Source: an uncultured Oscillospiraceae bacterium
Lineage (GTDB): Bacteria > Bacillota > Clostridia > Oscillospirales > Oscillospiraceae
Direction: 5' to 3'
DNA: 40,308 nt
Assembly: GCA_910588045.1 (NCBI GenBank)
Contig: CAJUPS010000023.1
Span: forward strand, 1 to 40,308
Part shown: piece by piece, positions 31,826 through 40,065 of the stretch
How the letters are laid out: every line of letters begins with the position of its first letter
Position numbering within the stretch: position 1 is the first letter of the stretch
The notes under the pieces: model-generated
What the model saw: only the letters and a program-made list of their open reading frames with translations
Databases searched by the model: none
Told to the model about the DNA's origin: nothing
Program-made: the position numbers and the translations under genes

Positions 31826-33673
31826 ATGTCTAAAATCATCGGTATCGATCTGGGAACCACCAATTCCTGCGTAGCTGTCATCGAGGGCGGCGAGCCCGTC
31901 GTCATCGCCAACGCCGAGGGCAACCGCACCACCCCGTCGGTGGTAGCCTTCTCCAAGACCGGCGAGCGCATGGTAGGCCAGACGGCGAAGCGCCAGGCCA
32001 TCACCAACCCCGACCGCACCATCGCCTCCATCAAGCGCCAGATGGGCAGCGACTACAAGGTCTCCATCGACGAGAAGAAGTACACCCCCCAGCAGATCAG
32101 CGCCTTCATTCTCCAGAAGCTGAAGGCCGATGCCGAGGCCTACCTGGGCGAGAGCGTCACCGAGGCGGTCATCACCGTCCCCGCCTACTTCACCGACTCC
32201 CAGCGCCAGGCCACCAAGGACGCCGGTCAGATCGCCGGGCTGAAGGTGGAGCGCATCATCAACGAGCCCACCGCGGCCGCCCTGGCCTACGGCGTGGAGA
32301 AGGAGGACACCCAGCGGATCATGGTCTACGACCTGGGCGGCGGCACCTTCGACGTGTCCATCCTGGACGTGGGCGGCGGCGTAGTGGAGGTCTCGGCCAC
32401 CGCGGGCAACAACCGCCTGGGCGGCGACGACTTCGACGAGTGCGTCATGAAGTACCTGGTGAGCGAGTTCAAGAAGGCCGAGGGCATCGACCTGAGCGGC
32501 GACAAGGTGGCCATGCAGCGCCTGAAGGAGGCCGCCGAGAAGGCCAAGATCGAGCTGAGCGGCGTGGCCACCACCAACGTCAACCTGCCCTATATCACCG
32601 CCGACGCCACCGGCCCCAAGCACCTGGACGTGACCCTCACCCGGGCCAAGTTCAACGAGCTCACCGCCCACCTGGTGGAGGCCACCATGGGCCCCGTGCG
32701 CCAGGCCATGAGCGACGCGGGCCTCAGTGGCAGCGACATCGACCGCGTACTGCTGGTGGGCGGCTCCAGCCGTATCCCCGCCGTGCAGGAGGCCGTCAAG
32801 CGCATCACCGGCCGCGAGGGCTTCAAGGGCATCAACCCCGACGAGTGCGTGGCCATGGGCGCGGCCATCCAGGGCGGCGTTCTCAACAAGGAGATGAAGG
32901 ACATCATCCTGGCGGACGTCACCCCCCTGTCCCTGGGCATTGAGACCATGGGCGGCGTGATGACCCGTCTGGTGGAGCGCAACGCCCACATCCCGTGCAG
33001 CTACAGCCAGATCTTCTCCACCGCCTCCGACAACCAGCCCACCGTGGAGATCAACGTCCTCCAGGGCGAGCGCGAGATGGCCGCGGCCAACAAGAGCCTG
33101 GGCCGCTTCACTCTGGACGGCATCGCACCGGCCCGCCGGGGCGTGCCCCAGATCGAGGTCAGCTTCGTCATCGACAAGAACGGCATCGTCAACGTCTCCG
33201 CCAAGGACCTGGGCACCGGCAAGGAGCAGCACATCACCATCACCTCCTCCTCCAACATGAGCAAGGAGGACATCGACCGGGCCGTGAAGGAGGCGGAGCA
33301 GTACGCCGCCGAGGACGCCCGGATCAAGGACGCCGTGGAGGCCCGCAACGCCGCCGACCAGATGGCCTACCAGTCGGAGAAGACCCTGAGCGAAATGGGC
33401 GACAAGATCTCCGAGGAGGACCGCACCAGCGTCCAGAGCGCCATCGACAAGCTCAAGGAGACCCTCAAGGGCGAGGACACCGCCGCCATCAAGGCGGACA
33501 CCGAGGCCCTGCGCCAGGCGTTCTTCGCCGTCAGCGAGAAGCTCTACCAGCAGGCGGGCGGTCCCCAGGCGGGCGGCCCCGACATGGGCGGCCAGCCCGG
33601 CGGCGGCGACCAGGGCGGACAGCAGTTCTACGACGCCGACTACAAGGTCGTGGACGACGACGAGAGCAAGTAA
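31826..33673 (+). CDS. dnaK: molecular chaperone DnaK (Hsp70)
   Basis: 615 residues from MSKIIGIDLGTTNSC (AGGAGG upstream). The actin-like ATPase domain (1-~360) has VYDLGGGTFDVSIL and VLLVGGSSRIPAVQ. The linker is DVTPLSLGIETMGG, followed by the substrate-binding domain and helical lid with a Gly/Gln-rich tail ending DADYKVVDDDESK. It lacks the ~24-residue insert near residue 80 of Gram-negative DnaK, as expected for Firmicutes. Works with DnaJ and GrpE. Confidence 0.98.
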   Translation: MSKIIGIDLGTTNSCVAVIEGGEPVVIANAEGNRTTPSVVAFSKTGERMVGQTAKRQAITNPDRTIASIKRQMGSDYKVSIDEKKYTPQQISAFILQKLKADAEAYLGESVTEAVITVPAYFTDSQRQATKDAGQIAGLKVERIINEPTAAALAYGVEKEDTQRIMVYDLGGGTFDVSILDVGGGVVEVSATAGNNRLGGDDFDECVMKYLVSEFKKAEGIDLSGDKVAMQRLKEAAEKAKIELSGVATTNVNLPYITADATGPKHLDVTLTRAKFNELTAHLVEATMGPVRQAMSDAGLSGSDIDRVLLVGGSSRIPAVQEAVKRITGREGFKGINPDECVAMGAAIQGGVLNKEMKDIILADVTPLSLGIETMGGVMTRLVERNAHIPCSYSQIFSTASDNQPTVEINVLQGEREMAAANKSLGRFTLDGIAPARRGVPQIEVSFVIDKNGIVNVSAKDLGTGKEQHITITSSSNMSKEDIDRAVKEAEQYAAEDARIKDAVEARNAADQMAYQSEKTLSEMGDKISEEDRTSVQSAIDKLKETLKGEDTAAIKADTEALRQAFFAVSEKLYQQAGGPQAGGPDMGGQPGGGDQGGQQFYDADYKVVDDDESK

Positions 33674-33684
33674 GGGCATCAGCT

Positions 33685-33720
33685 CCAAATGGGACGGGGA
33701 ATGCTCCCCGCCCCGTTTGG
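33685..33720 (+). terminator. dnaK-dnaJ intercistronic hairpin
   Basis: A 16 bp stem with one mismatch (33685-33700 with 33705-33720), loop ATGC, no T-run. It is probably an mRNA stability or partial-termination element giving more dnaK than dnaJ. Confidence 0.65.
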
Positions 33721-33751
33721 AATGTTTGTGAGAGATCGGATGTGAGAGACT

Positions 33752-34912
33752 ATGGCTGAAAACAAGCGCGATTACTACGAGGTCCTGGGGGTATCCAAGA
33801 CCGCCACGGACGCGGAGGTCAAGCAGGCCTACCGCAAGCTGGTCAAGGAGCAGCACCCCGACCTGCACCCGGACGACGAGAACGCCGAGGCCCGTTTCCG
33901 GGAGATCAACGAGGCCTACGAGATCCTGAAAAACAAGGACAAGCGGGCCCGGTACGACCAATATGGCTTCGCCGGGGTGGACCCCAGCTACGCCGCCAGG
34001 AATGGCGGCGGATTCGGCGGGGGCTTTGGCGGAGGCTTCGACGGCAGCGGCTTTGACTTCGGCGACCTGGGGGACATCTTCGGCAGCTTCTTTGGCGGCG
34101 GATTCGGCGGGAGCACCCGGTCCCGCACGGGCCCCCAGCGGGGCGACAGCCTGCGCGTGGGCGTGACCATCGCCTTCGAGGAGGCGGCCTTCGGCTGCGA
34201 GAAGGAGGTCACCCTGGAGCGGGTGGAGCAGTGCCCGGACTGCAAGGGCACCGGCGCCGCGCCGGGGACCAGCCCGGAGACCTGTCCCGACTGCGGCGGC
34301 TCCGGCACCGTCCAGCAGCGGCGGCAGACCCCCATGGGCGTCTTCGCCACCACGGGCCCCTGCCCCCGGTGCGGCGGCAAGGGGAAGATCATCTCCTCCC
34401 CCTGCTCCACCTGCGGCGGCTCCGGCCAGATCCGGAAGCGCAAGACCGTCAAGGTCAACATCCCCGCGGGCATTGACAACGGACAGATCATCTCCCTGCG
34501 GGGCCAGGGCAACGCGGGGAGGAACGGGGGAAGCGCCGGGGACCTCCAGATCGTGGTGAGCGTCCAGCCCCACCAGCTCTTCCGCCGGGACGGGTCCGAC
34601 GTGTACTGCGACGCGCCCATCACCTTCACCCAGGCGGTGCTGGGCGGGGAAATGGAGATCCCCACCATCGACGGCAAGGTGTCCTACGCCCTGCCCGAGG
34701 GCACCCAGACCGGCACCACCTTCCGTCTGAAGGGCAAGGGCATCCCCAACGTCAACGGCCGGGGCCGGGGCGACCAGTTCGTCACGGTCCACATCGAGAC
34801 CCCCCGGGGCCTCAACCGGGAGCAGAAGGAGGCCCTTCGGAAGTTCAGCGAGACCTTGAAGGAGCACAACTATAAGGAGCGGAAAAGCTGGTTTGACAAG
34901 TTCAAGAAATAG
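33752..34912 (+). CDS. dnaJ: chaperone DnaJ (Hsp40)
   Basis: 386 residues. The J domain (1-70) has the HPD motif in EQHPDLHP. A Gly/Phe region follows (about 75-125). Four zinc motifs follow: CPDCKGTG, CPDCGGSG, CPRCGGKG and CSTCGGSG. The C-terminal peptide-binding domain includes ITFTQAVLGGEMEIPTIDGKV and GKGIPNVNGRGRGDQFV. Stimulates DnaK ATPase and delivers substrates. Confidence 0.98.
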   Translation: MAENKRDYYEVLGVSKTATDAEVKQAYRKLVKEQHPDLHPDDENAEARFREINEAYEILKNKDKRARYDQYGFAGVDPSYAARNGGGFGGGFGGGFDGSGFDFGDLGDIFGSFFGGGFGGSTRSRTGPQRGDSLRVGVTIAFEEAAFGCEKEVTLERVEQCPDCKGTGAAPGTSPETCPDCGGSGTVQQRRQTPMGVFATTGPCPRCGGKGKIISSPCSTCGGSGQIRKRKTVKVNIPAGIDNGQIISLRGQGNAGRNGGSAGDLQIVVSVQPHQLFRRDGSDVYCDAPITFTQAVLGGEMEIPTIDGKVSYALPEGTQTGTTFRLKGKGIPNVNGRGRGDQFVTVHIETPRGLNREQKEALRKFSETLKEHNYKERKSWFDKFKK

Positions 34913-34933
34913 CGCGTGAGGGAGGGAAACCGT

Positions 34934-35377
34934 ATGAAAATTTCCATTGCATCCGACCACGGCGGGTACGACCTGAAGGAGGACCTGCGCACGTGGCTCA
35001 CAGAGCAGGGCCATGAGGTGGTGGACTTCGGCTGCCACGGCCACGAGAGCTGCGACTACGCCGACTTCTGCGCTCCCGCTGCCCGTGCGGTGGCGGAGGG
35101 GACATGCGAGCGTGGGATCGTCATCTGCACCACGGGGATCGGTGCATCGATTACCGCCAATAAGGTGCGCGGCGTCCGCTGCGCTCTGTGCTGCGAGCCT
35201 TGGAGCGCCCAGATGACCCGGCGGCACAACAACTCCAACGTCCTGGCCATGGGAGCGGGCTGCGTAGGACCGCTGATGGCCCGGCAGATCGTGGAGGCGT
35301 TTCTCACCTTCGCGTTCGAGGGCGGCCGCCACCAGCGGCGCATCGACAAGATTGCATCGGTGGAGAACGAGGCATAG
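34934..35377 (+). CDS. rpiB: ribose 5-phosphate isomerase B (RpiB/LacAB family)
   Basis: 147 residues from the ATG at 34934 (GGAGGG upstream). MKISIASDHGGYDLKEDL and the active-site CTTGIGASITANKVRGVRCALC loop (Cys65) define the family; RRHNNSNVLAMGAGCVG is the ligand loop. The usual CGTGIGMSIAANK is slightly altered. It interconverts ribose 5-phosphate and ribulose 5-phosphate, though LacA/B-like or allose isomerase activity is possible. It lies 21 nt after dnaJ and may be cotranscribed. Confidence 0.88.
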   Translation: MKISIASDHGGYDLKEDLRTWLTEQGHEVVDFGCHGHESCDYADFCAPAARAVAEGTCERGIVICTTGIGASITANKVRGVRCALCCEPWSAQMTRRHNNSNVLAMGAGCVGPLMARQIVEAFLTFAFEGGRHQRRIDKIASVENEA

Positions 35378-35420
35378 GACAAGGGCCCGTTCGATACAAT
35401 TACATGAGGAAATCCGTAAG

Positions 35421-35456
35421 AGCGCGGCCGGGCTTCCGGCCGCGCTTGATACTTTT
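35421..35456 (+). terminator. intrinsic terminator after rpiB
   Basis: An 11 bp GC stem AGCGCGGCCGG (35421-35431 with 35436-35446), loop GCTT, followed by TGATACTTTTT. Confidence 0.75.
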
Positions 35457-35553
35457 TCTTGAAAGAAAAAGTATCCAAAAAGAACTTTAGCGCGCTCTTC
35501 AGCCACTGCTGTTCCGGCATTTCCGCACGGTAACGAATAGAAGGATCTATAGC
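35448..35553 (+). repeat. 106 bp dispersed repeat, copy B
   Basis: It starts with hairpin GATACTTTTTCT / AGAAAAAGTATC, then CAAAAAGAACTTTA, a variable middle, and ends GGATCTATAGC. Same length and order as copy A (24062-24167, minus). The closing pairs of the hairpin differ between copies but stay paired. Confidence 0.7.
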
Positions 35554-35687
35554 AATATTCAAAATTGCTAACAACAACCCCGTAGGGGCGCACAGTGTGC
35601 GCCCGCTTTTACCGGAAGCTGCGAGGTATTGTGTGGGCGCACACTGTGCGCCCCTACGGGTGCTGCGAATTTTGAGGATTGCTATAA
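35547..35687. repeat. 141 bp MITE-like inverted-repeat element upstream of pstS
   Basis: The two ends are imperfect inverted repeats of about 55 bp. They share TATAGCAAT, TCAAAATT and a long block CCGTAGGGGCGCAC..GTGCGCCC, around a short unique centre (about 35608-35634). The right end finishes TGCTATAAT, an extended -10 promoter element pointing at pstS. Confidence 0.8.
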
Positions 35688-35688
35688 T
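35680..35688 (+). promoter_or_regulatory. extended -10 element (TGCTATAAT) for pstS, at the end of the inverted repeat
   Basis: A perfect TATAAT (35683-35688) preceded by TGC lies 25 nt before the pstS start codon. No good -35 is seen. Confidence 0.5.
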
Positions 35689-35713
35689 CGAAAAACACAA
35701 GGAGGCGGTCAAA

Positions 35714-36517
35714 ATGAAACGAGCGCTCGCCTGGCTGGCGTCCGTACTGCTGGTGGTCCTGCTCATCAGCTGCGGCCCAGGCGGGAGGGAGACGGTAAAC
35801 CTGGACGGCTCCACCGCCATGTCCGGCGTGATGGCGGCGCTCCGGGAGGCGTACCGCGGGCGGACCGGGGAGGTACAGATCAACTGCTCCGGCTCCGGGT
35901 CCGGGGCGGGCGTCGAGGGGGCGCTGTCCGGGACCTGCGACATCGGCCTCTCCAGCCGGGACCTGACGGCGGAGGAGATCGCCCGCGGGGCCGTGGGCCA
36001 TGTGCTGGCCCTGGACGGCGTGGCCGTGGTCGTCCACCCGGACAATCCGGTCCGGGACCTGTCCCGCGAGACGCTGGCGGCGCTGTTCACCGGGGACATC
36101 CCCCGCTGGACCCAGGCAGGCGGCGAGGACCGCCCCGTGGCGGTCTACGGCCGGGAGGCCGGGTCCGGCACCCGGACGGCCTTCGAGGCGGCGCTGGGCA
36201 TTACGGACCGGTGCGCCTACCGCAACGAGTGCTGCTCCAGCGGAGACGTGGTGGGGGGCGTGGCCTCCAACCCCAACGCCATCGGCTACGTCTCCCTGTC
36301 CGCACTGAGCGATCTGGTGGACGCCCTGGCGGTGGACGGCGTCCCCTGCACGCTGGAGACGGTCCGGGCGGGAACCTATCCCCTCCGCCGCCCCTTCCTG
36401 CTGGTGACCCGTGGGGACCCGGCAGGGGCCGCAGGGGATTTCCTGCGCTTCGCCCTGAGCGCGGAGGCGGAGCCCTACCTCGCCCGCGCCGGGGCGGCCG
36501 CACCGGAGGAGGCCTAG
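35714..36517 (+). CDS. pstS: phosphate-binding lipoprotein PstS
   Basis: 267 residues, on the short side. Lipoprotein signal with LLISC (Cys20). Typical phosphate-loop segments are VNLDGSTAMSGVM, NCSGSGSGAGVEGALSGTCDIGLSSR, GREAGSGTRTAFEAALG and NPNAIGYVSLSAL. It binds phosphate outside the membrane for PstCAB. The start at 35714 has GGAGGCGG upstream. It is 3 nt from pstC. Confidence 0.95.
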   Translation: MKRALAWLASVLLVVLLISCGPGGRETVNLDGSTAMSGVMAALREAYRGRTGEVQINCSGSGSGAGVEGALSGTCDIGLSSRDLTAEEIARGAVGHVLALDGVAVVVHPDNPVRDLSRETLAALFTGDIPRWTQAGGEDRPVAVYGREAGSGTRTAFEAALGITDRCAYRNECCSSGDVVGGVASNPNAIGYVSLSALSDLVDALAVDGVPCTLETVRAGTYPLRRPFLLVTRGDPAGAAGDFLRFALSAEAEPYLARAGAAAPEEA

Positions 36518-36520
36518 CCT

Positions 36521-37390
36521 ATGGGACGAGGAAGCGACCGGGCCGCCCGCTGCCTGTTTTTTCTCTGCGCACTGACCACGGCGGCGGCGCTGCTGCTCAT
36601 TGCGGCATATCTCATCCTGGCGGGCCTCCCGGCCCTCCGGGAGATTGGATGGAAGGACTTCCTGCTGGGGAAAATCTGGGACTCCGCCCATGCGGAACAT
36701 CCCCAGTTTGGGATCCTGCCCCTGCTGCTGACCTCCCTCTACGGTACGGCCGGGGCCGTGGTGCTGGGCGTGCCCCTGGGCGTGCTGACGGCCCTGTTTC
36801 TCTCCAAGGCCGCGCCGCCGAAGCTGGCGGCGGTGATCCGGTATCTGGTGCGGCTGCTGGCGGGGGTCCCGTCGGTGGTGTGCGGACTGGTGGGCATGAC
36901 GGTGCTGGTGCCGTTCCTCCGGGAGCGGCTGGACCTCCCTGCCGGGGACGGACTGCTTGCGGCGGTGCTGGTGCTGGCCGTGATGCTCCTGCCCTCGGTG
37001 GTGGAGATGTCGGAGGACGCCCTTGCGGCGGTCCCCCGGACCTACGAGGAGGCCAGCCTGGCCCTGGGGGCCACGGAGGCGGAGACCTGGTTCCGGGTAT
37101 CCCTCCCCGCCGCGGGGAGCGGCGTGGCCGCCGCCGTGGCGCTGGGGGCGGGCCGCGCCGTGGGGGAAGCCGTGGCGGTGCTCATGGTGGCGGGGAACGC
37201 GGCCAATATGCCCTCCCTGCTGGGGAGCGTCCGCTTCCTCACTGCGGGCGTGGCCCTGGAGATGGGCTACGCCGCCGCCGGGAGCCTGCGGCAGCAGGCT
37301 CTCTTCTCCATCGCACTGGTGCTGTTCCTGCTGGTCGTGCTCATCAACATCCTGCTCTATCTGGCCCGAGGAAGGGGGGCGCGGCCGTGA
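36521..37390 (+). CDS. pstC: phosphate ABC transporter permease PstC
   Basis: 289 residues with six membrane segments. The family motif LVRLLAGVPSVVCGLVGM and the loop AAVPRTYEEASLALGATEAETWFRVSLPAAGSG are visible. It pairs with PstA, whose GTG start overlaps the TGA of this gene. Confidence 0.95.
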   Translation: MGRGSDRAARCLFFLCALTTAAALLLIAAYLILAGLPALREIGWKDFLLGKIWDSAHAEHPQFGILPLLLTSLYGTAGAVVLGVPLGVLTALFLSKAAPPKLAAVIRYLVRLLAGVPSVVCGLVGMTVLVPFLRERLDLPAGDGLLAAVLVLAVMLLPSVVEMSEDALAAVPRTYEEASLALGATEAETWFRVSLPAAGSGVAAAVALGAGRAVGEAVAVLMVAGNAANMPSLLGSVRFLTAGVALEMGYAAAGSLRQQALFSIALVLFLLVVLINILLYLARGRGARP

Positions 37391-38232
37391 GAAACCGCCG
37401 TGTGGAGAACCTGCTGATCAAAGCCCTGCTATGGCTGAGCGCCATGGGCGTATCCCTGCTGCTGCTGGCGGTGGCGGGATACGTCTGCTTCCGGGGCGCG
37501 GGGAATATCACCCTGGCGCTGCTGACGGAGGAAGAGCGCTTCCTGGAGGGCACCGCCGGTCTCCTGCCCGCCATCCTCAACACCCTGTTCGTCATCGCCG
37601 CCTCCCTGGCGGTGGTGCTGCCCCTGGGGGTGGGGGCCGCCGTCTACCTGACGGAGTACGCGAAAAACCGGTGGCTGGTGGGCGCGGTGGAGTTCGCCGC
37701 CCAGGTGCTCTCGGGGATTCCCTCCATTCTCTACGCCATGCTGGGCGCGCTGGTGTTCTGCCGGCGGCTGGGCTTGCAGAAGACCCTTCTGGCGGGGGCT
37801 CTCACCCTGGCAGTCATGACGCTGCCCACGGTGCTGCGCACCACCCAGGAGAGCCTGAAGGCCGCCCCCCGGTCCTATCGGGAGGCGGCGCTGGGACTGG
37901 GGGCCGGGCTCTGGCCCATGATCCGGACGGTGGTCCTCCCCGCCTCTGCGGACGGCGTGGTCACCGGGTGCATCCTGGCGGCGGGCCGGGTGGTGGGGGA
38001 GACGGCGGTGCTGCTGTATACCGCCGGACTCTCCATGGCCATGCAGAACTTCTCCGGCATCCAGGGCCTGCTCCACGCCTCCGGGACCACCCTCTCCACC
38101 GCGCTGTACGTCTACGCCAAGGAGCGCGCGGACTTTGCCTCGGCTTTCGCCGCCGCCACGGTCCTGCTGGCAATCACAGCGGTCATCAACCTGGCCGCCG
38201 CCGCCGTGGGAAGGAGGGTGCGCCGTGTCTGA
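37387..38232 (+). CDS. pstA: phosphate ABC transporter permease PstA
   Basis: 281 residues from a GTG overlapping the pstC stop (GTGA). Six membrane segments; the EAA loop is SLKAAPRSYREAALGLGAGLWPMIRTVVLPASADG, and VLSGIPSILYAMLGALVF matches the family. Its end overlaps pstB by 8 nt. Confidence 0.95.
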   Translation: MRNRRVENLLIKALLWLSAMGVSLLLLAVAGYVCFRGAGNITLALLTEEERFLEGTAGLLPAILNTLFVIAASLAVVLPLGVGAAVYLTEYAKNRWLVGAVEFAAQVLSGIPSILYAMLGALVFCRRLGLQKTLLAGALTLAVMTLPTVLRTTQESLKAAPRSYREAALGLGAGLWPMIRTVVLPASADGVVTGCILAAGRVVGETAVLLYTAGLSMAMQNFSGIQGLLHASGTTLSTALYVYAKERADFASAFAAATVLLAITAVINLAAAAVGRRVRRV

Positions 38233-38986
38233 ACCGATCCTGCTCTCCGCCCGGGCGCTGGATTTCTACTACGGCCCCGTCCGGGCGCTCTCCAATATCT
38301 GTCTGGACGTCCCCGCCCGGTGCATCACGGCCCTTATCGGCCCCTCCGGGTGCGGGAAGTCCACCTTCCTGCGGTGCCTGAACCGGATGAACGACCTGAT
38401 CCCCGGCGCGAGGGCGGAGGGGTCCCTGACCTTCCACGGCCGGGAGATCTACGCCCGGGGGGTGGATGTCACCGCGCTGCGCCGCCGGATCGGCATGGTG
38501 TTCCAGAAGCCCAACCTGTTCCCCATGTCCATCTACGACAACGTGGCCTACGGTCCCCGGCTCCACGGGGTGCGCAGCCGCGCCGCCCTGGACGAGACGG
38601 TGGAGCGCTCCCTGCGCTCTGCGGCCATCTGGGAGGAGGTGAAAAACCGGCTCCGCCGCCCCGCCCTGGGCCTCTCCGGCGGACAGCAGCAGCGGCTTTG
38701 CATCGCCCGGGCGCTGGCGGTAGAACCGGAGGTGCTGCTGCTGGACGAGGCCACCAGCGCCCTGGACCCCCTCTCCACCGCCCGGATCGAAACACTGCTG
38801 GGGGAGCTGAAGACCCGGTACACCCTGGTACTGGTGACCCACAACATGCAGCAGGCCGCGCGGGTCTCCGACCGGACGGCGTTCTTCCTCAACGGGGAGC
38901 TGGTGGAGACGGGGTCCACGGACCGGATCTTCTCCATGCCCCGGGACCGGAGGACAGAGGCGTACCTCACAGGCCACTTCGGATAA
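38225..38986 (+). CDS. pstB: phosphate ABC transporter ATPase PstB
   Basis: 253 residues from a GTG inside the end of pstA. Walker A is GPSGCGKST (39-47), followed by FLRCLNRMNDLIPGAR, characteristic of PstB. The Q-loop is VFQKPNLFPMSIYDNVAYGPRLHG, the signature LSGGQQQR (150-157), Walker B VLLLDEATSALDP, and the His switch VTHNMQQA. No phoU follows, which is unusual but not rare. Confidence 0.96.
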   Translation: MSEPILLSARALDFYYGPVRALSNICLDVPARCITALIGPSGCGKSTFLRCLNRMNDLIPGARAEGSLTFHGREIYARGVDVTALRRRIGMVFQKPNLFPMSIYDNVAYGPRLHGVRSRAALDETVERSLRSAAIWEEVKNRLRRPALGLSGGQQQRLCIARALAVEPEVLLLDEATSALDPLSTARIETLLGELKTRYTLVLVTHNMQQAARVSDRTAFFLNGELVETGSTDRIFSMPRDRRTEAYLTGHFG

Positions 38987-39022
38987 AAAACGCCACTCCT
39001 TTTCCTTGTTTGTAAAATATAC

Positions 39023-39051
39023 TTGACAAATCATCGGACATGTTTTACAAT
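39023..39051 (+). promoter_or_regulatory. sigma-A promoter for the membrane protein/XRE pair
   Basis: Perfect TTGACA, 17 bp, TACAAT (39046-39051), 25 nt before the start codon. Confidence 0.85.
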
Positions 39052-39075
39052 AGCAGCAGAAAGGGGGAGATAGAA

Positions 39076-39621
39076 ATGAGCAAGGAATCCCAAACCATCA
39101 TTACGGTAGGACTGATACTGTTTGCGATTCTGGCGTGGCTGTGGCCGTTTGTGGCCGCGATGCAGATGGAATTGGAGGCGCGCAGGAAGCGCGGGGAACC
39201 GCCGGAGTATGACGAACGCCAGCGCATCGCCCGACTGCGGGCGGGGAACCATGCGCTGTTTGTGCTGCTGGGCTTTCTCGGCGTGTGGATGGTGGCGGAC
39301 CAATTGGGTTGGTTCCCCTGGACGGGTTCCACGCTGGATCTGACTCTGTGTGCGCTGCCGCTGGCCTGGGGCGTGTGGATGGCGGACTGCATCCTCCACG
39401 ACGCGTTCGTCACCTGGAAGGACAAGCGGAAGGATGCCAACGCCACGGCGCTGACCCTCTGCATCCCAATGATATTCTTCGTCCGGTCGTTCTGCGTCTC
39501 CGGGTACTGCGCATCCTGGGCGCCTTTCGTATTTGCCTGCGCCAACGCACTGATCCTTGTGGGTGTGGTGCTTTATAAATACCGGAAGGATCAGAAAGCG
39601 GAAATCGAGGACACACCATGA
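39076..39621 (+). CDS. four-helix membrane protein of unknown function
   Basis: 181 residues from the ATG at 39076 (AAAGGGGGAGA upstream). Four membrane helices: 7-29, about 60-77, about 85-105 and 150-168. A charged loop EYDERQRIARLRAGNH after the first helix resembles the DERQ-type motif of membrane proteins often paired with small XRE regulators in Firmicutes. The role is unknown. It overlaps the next gene by 4 nt (ATGA). Confidence 0.8.
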   Translation: MSKESQTIITVGLILFAILAWLWPFVAAMQMELEARRKRGEPPEYDERQRIARLRAGNHALFVLLGFLGVWMVADQLGWFPWTGSTLDLTLCALPLAWGVWMADCILHDAFVTWKDKRKDANATALTLCIPMIFFVRSFCVSGYCASWAPFVFACANALILVGVVLYKYRKDQKAEIEDTP

Positions 39622-39827
39622 AAAACCTCCGTCTCCGCTCCGCCCGCGCCGCCAAGGGTCTGAGCCAGCAGGCTCTTGCGGACCTGGTAGGCGCGTCCCG
39701 CCAGACCATCAACGCCATCGAGCAGGGGGACTATAACCCCACCATCAACCTGTGCATTGCCATCTGCAAGGCGCTGGATAAGACTCTGGACGACCTGTTC
39801 TGGGACAAGGAGCAAGCAGACCGTTGA
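39618..39827 (+). CDS. small XRE-family transcriptional regulator
   Basis: 69 residues, nearly all helix-turn-helix: RLRSARAAKGLSQQALADLV, GASRQTINAIEQGDYNPTI and a final DKTLDDLFWDKE. This is the short Cro/CI-like regulator class that controls the adjacent membrane protein gene, and probably itself through the promoter at 39023-39051. Confidence 0.92.
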   Translation: MKNLRLRSARAAKGLSQQALADLVGASRQTINAIEQGDYNPTINLCIAICKALDKTLDDLFWDKEQADR

Positions 39828-39909
39828 GCCGTCAACGCAGCGCAGCATCTCGGAGGGGCCCCCCAGCACGGCGTGAGCCGTGCGGCCGAATATAGAGCGA
39901 AAAAATACA

Positions 39910-39936
39910 GGGCGAAGCGAACGCTTCGCCCTTTTC
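39910..39936 (+). terminator. intrinsic terminator after the XRE gene
   Basis: Stem GGGCGAAGC with GCTTCGCCC, loop GAAC, then TTTTCC. Confidence 0.8.
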
Positions 39937-40004
39937 CGCGCCCTCAAGCAGTAAAAGGCCGTAGGATGGAGCAGACACTCCACCCCACGGCCCGTAGGGC
40001 AACT

Positions 40005-40054
40005 AAAAAGTTTTTCTTTTTGGTACTTTTTCTTTGTTCACAAAGAAAAAGTAC
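40005..40054 (-). terminator. terminator hairpin of the dehydrogenase gene, related to the repeat-A/B hairpins
   Basis: A 14 bp stem GTACTTTTTCTTTG (40023-40036 with 40041-40054). Downstream on the minus strand comes CAAAAAGAAAAACTTTTTAG, similar to the CAAAAAGAACTTTA that follows the hairpins of the 106 bp repeats. Confidence 0.65.
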
Positions 40055-40065
40055 GCCCCCACGCC

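Larger units (their letters stand above)
35378..35713. other. 336 bp gene-free region made of stacked repeats
   Basis: It contains the rpiB terminator (35421-35456), repeat copy B (35448-35553) and the inverted-repeat element before pstS (35547-35687). I see no gene. Confidence 0.75.

Noticed and set aside
31790..35593. 1267-codon open frame antisense to dnaK-dnaJ-rpiB
   Set aside because: It mirrors the codon periodicity of highly biased GC-rich genes, has low-complexity Val/Gly/Ala/Leu content and no domain. The sense strand encodes unmistakable DnaK and DnaJ.
35629..37386. Long plus-strand frame running from before pstS into pstA
   Set aside because: Only the part from 37387 is real (pstA). 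The upstream part is Gly/Arg/Pro-rich and out of frame with pstS and pstC.
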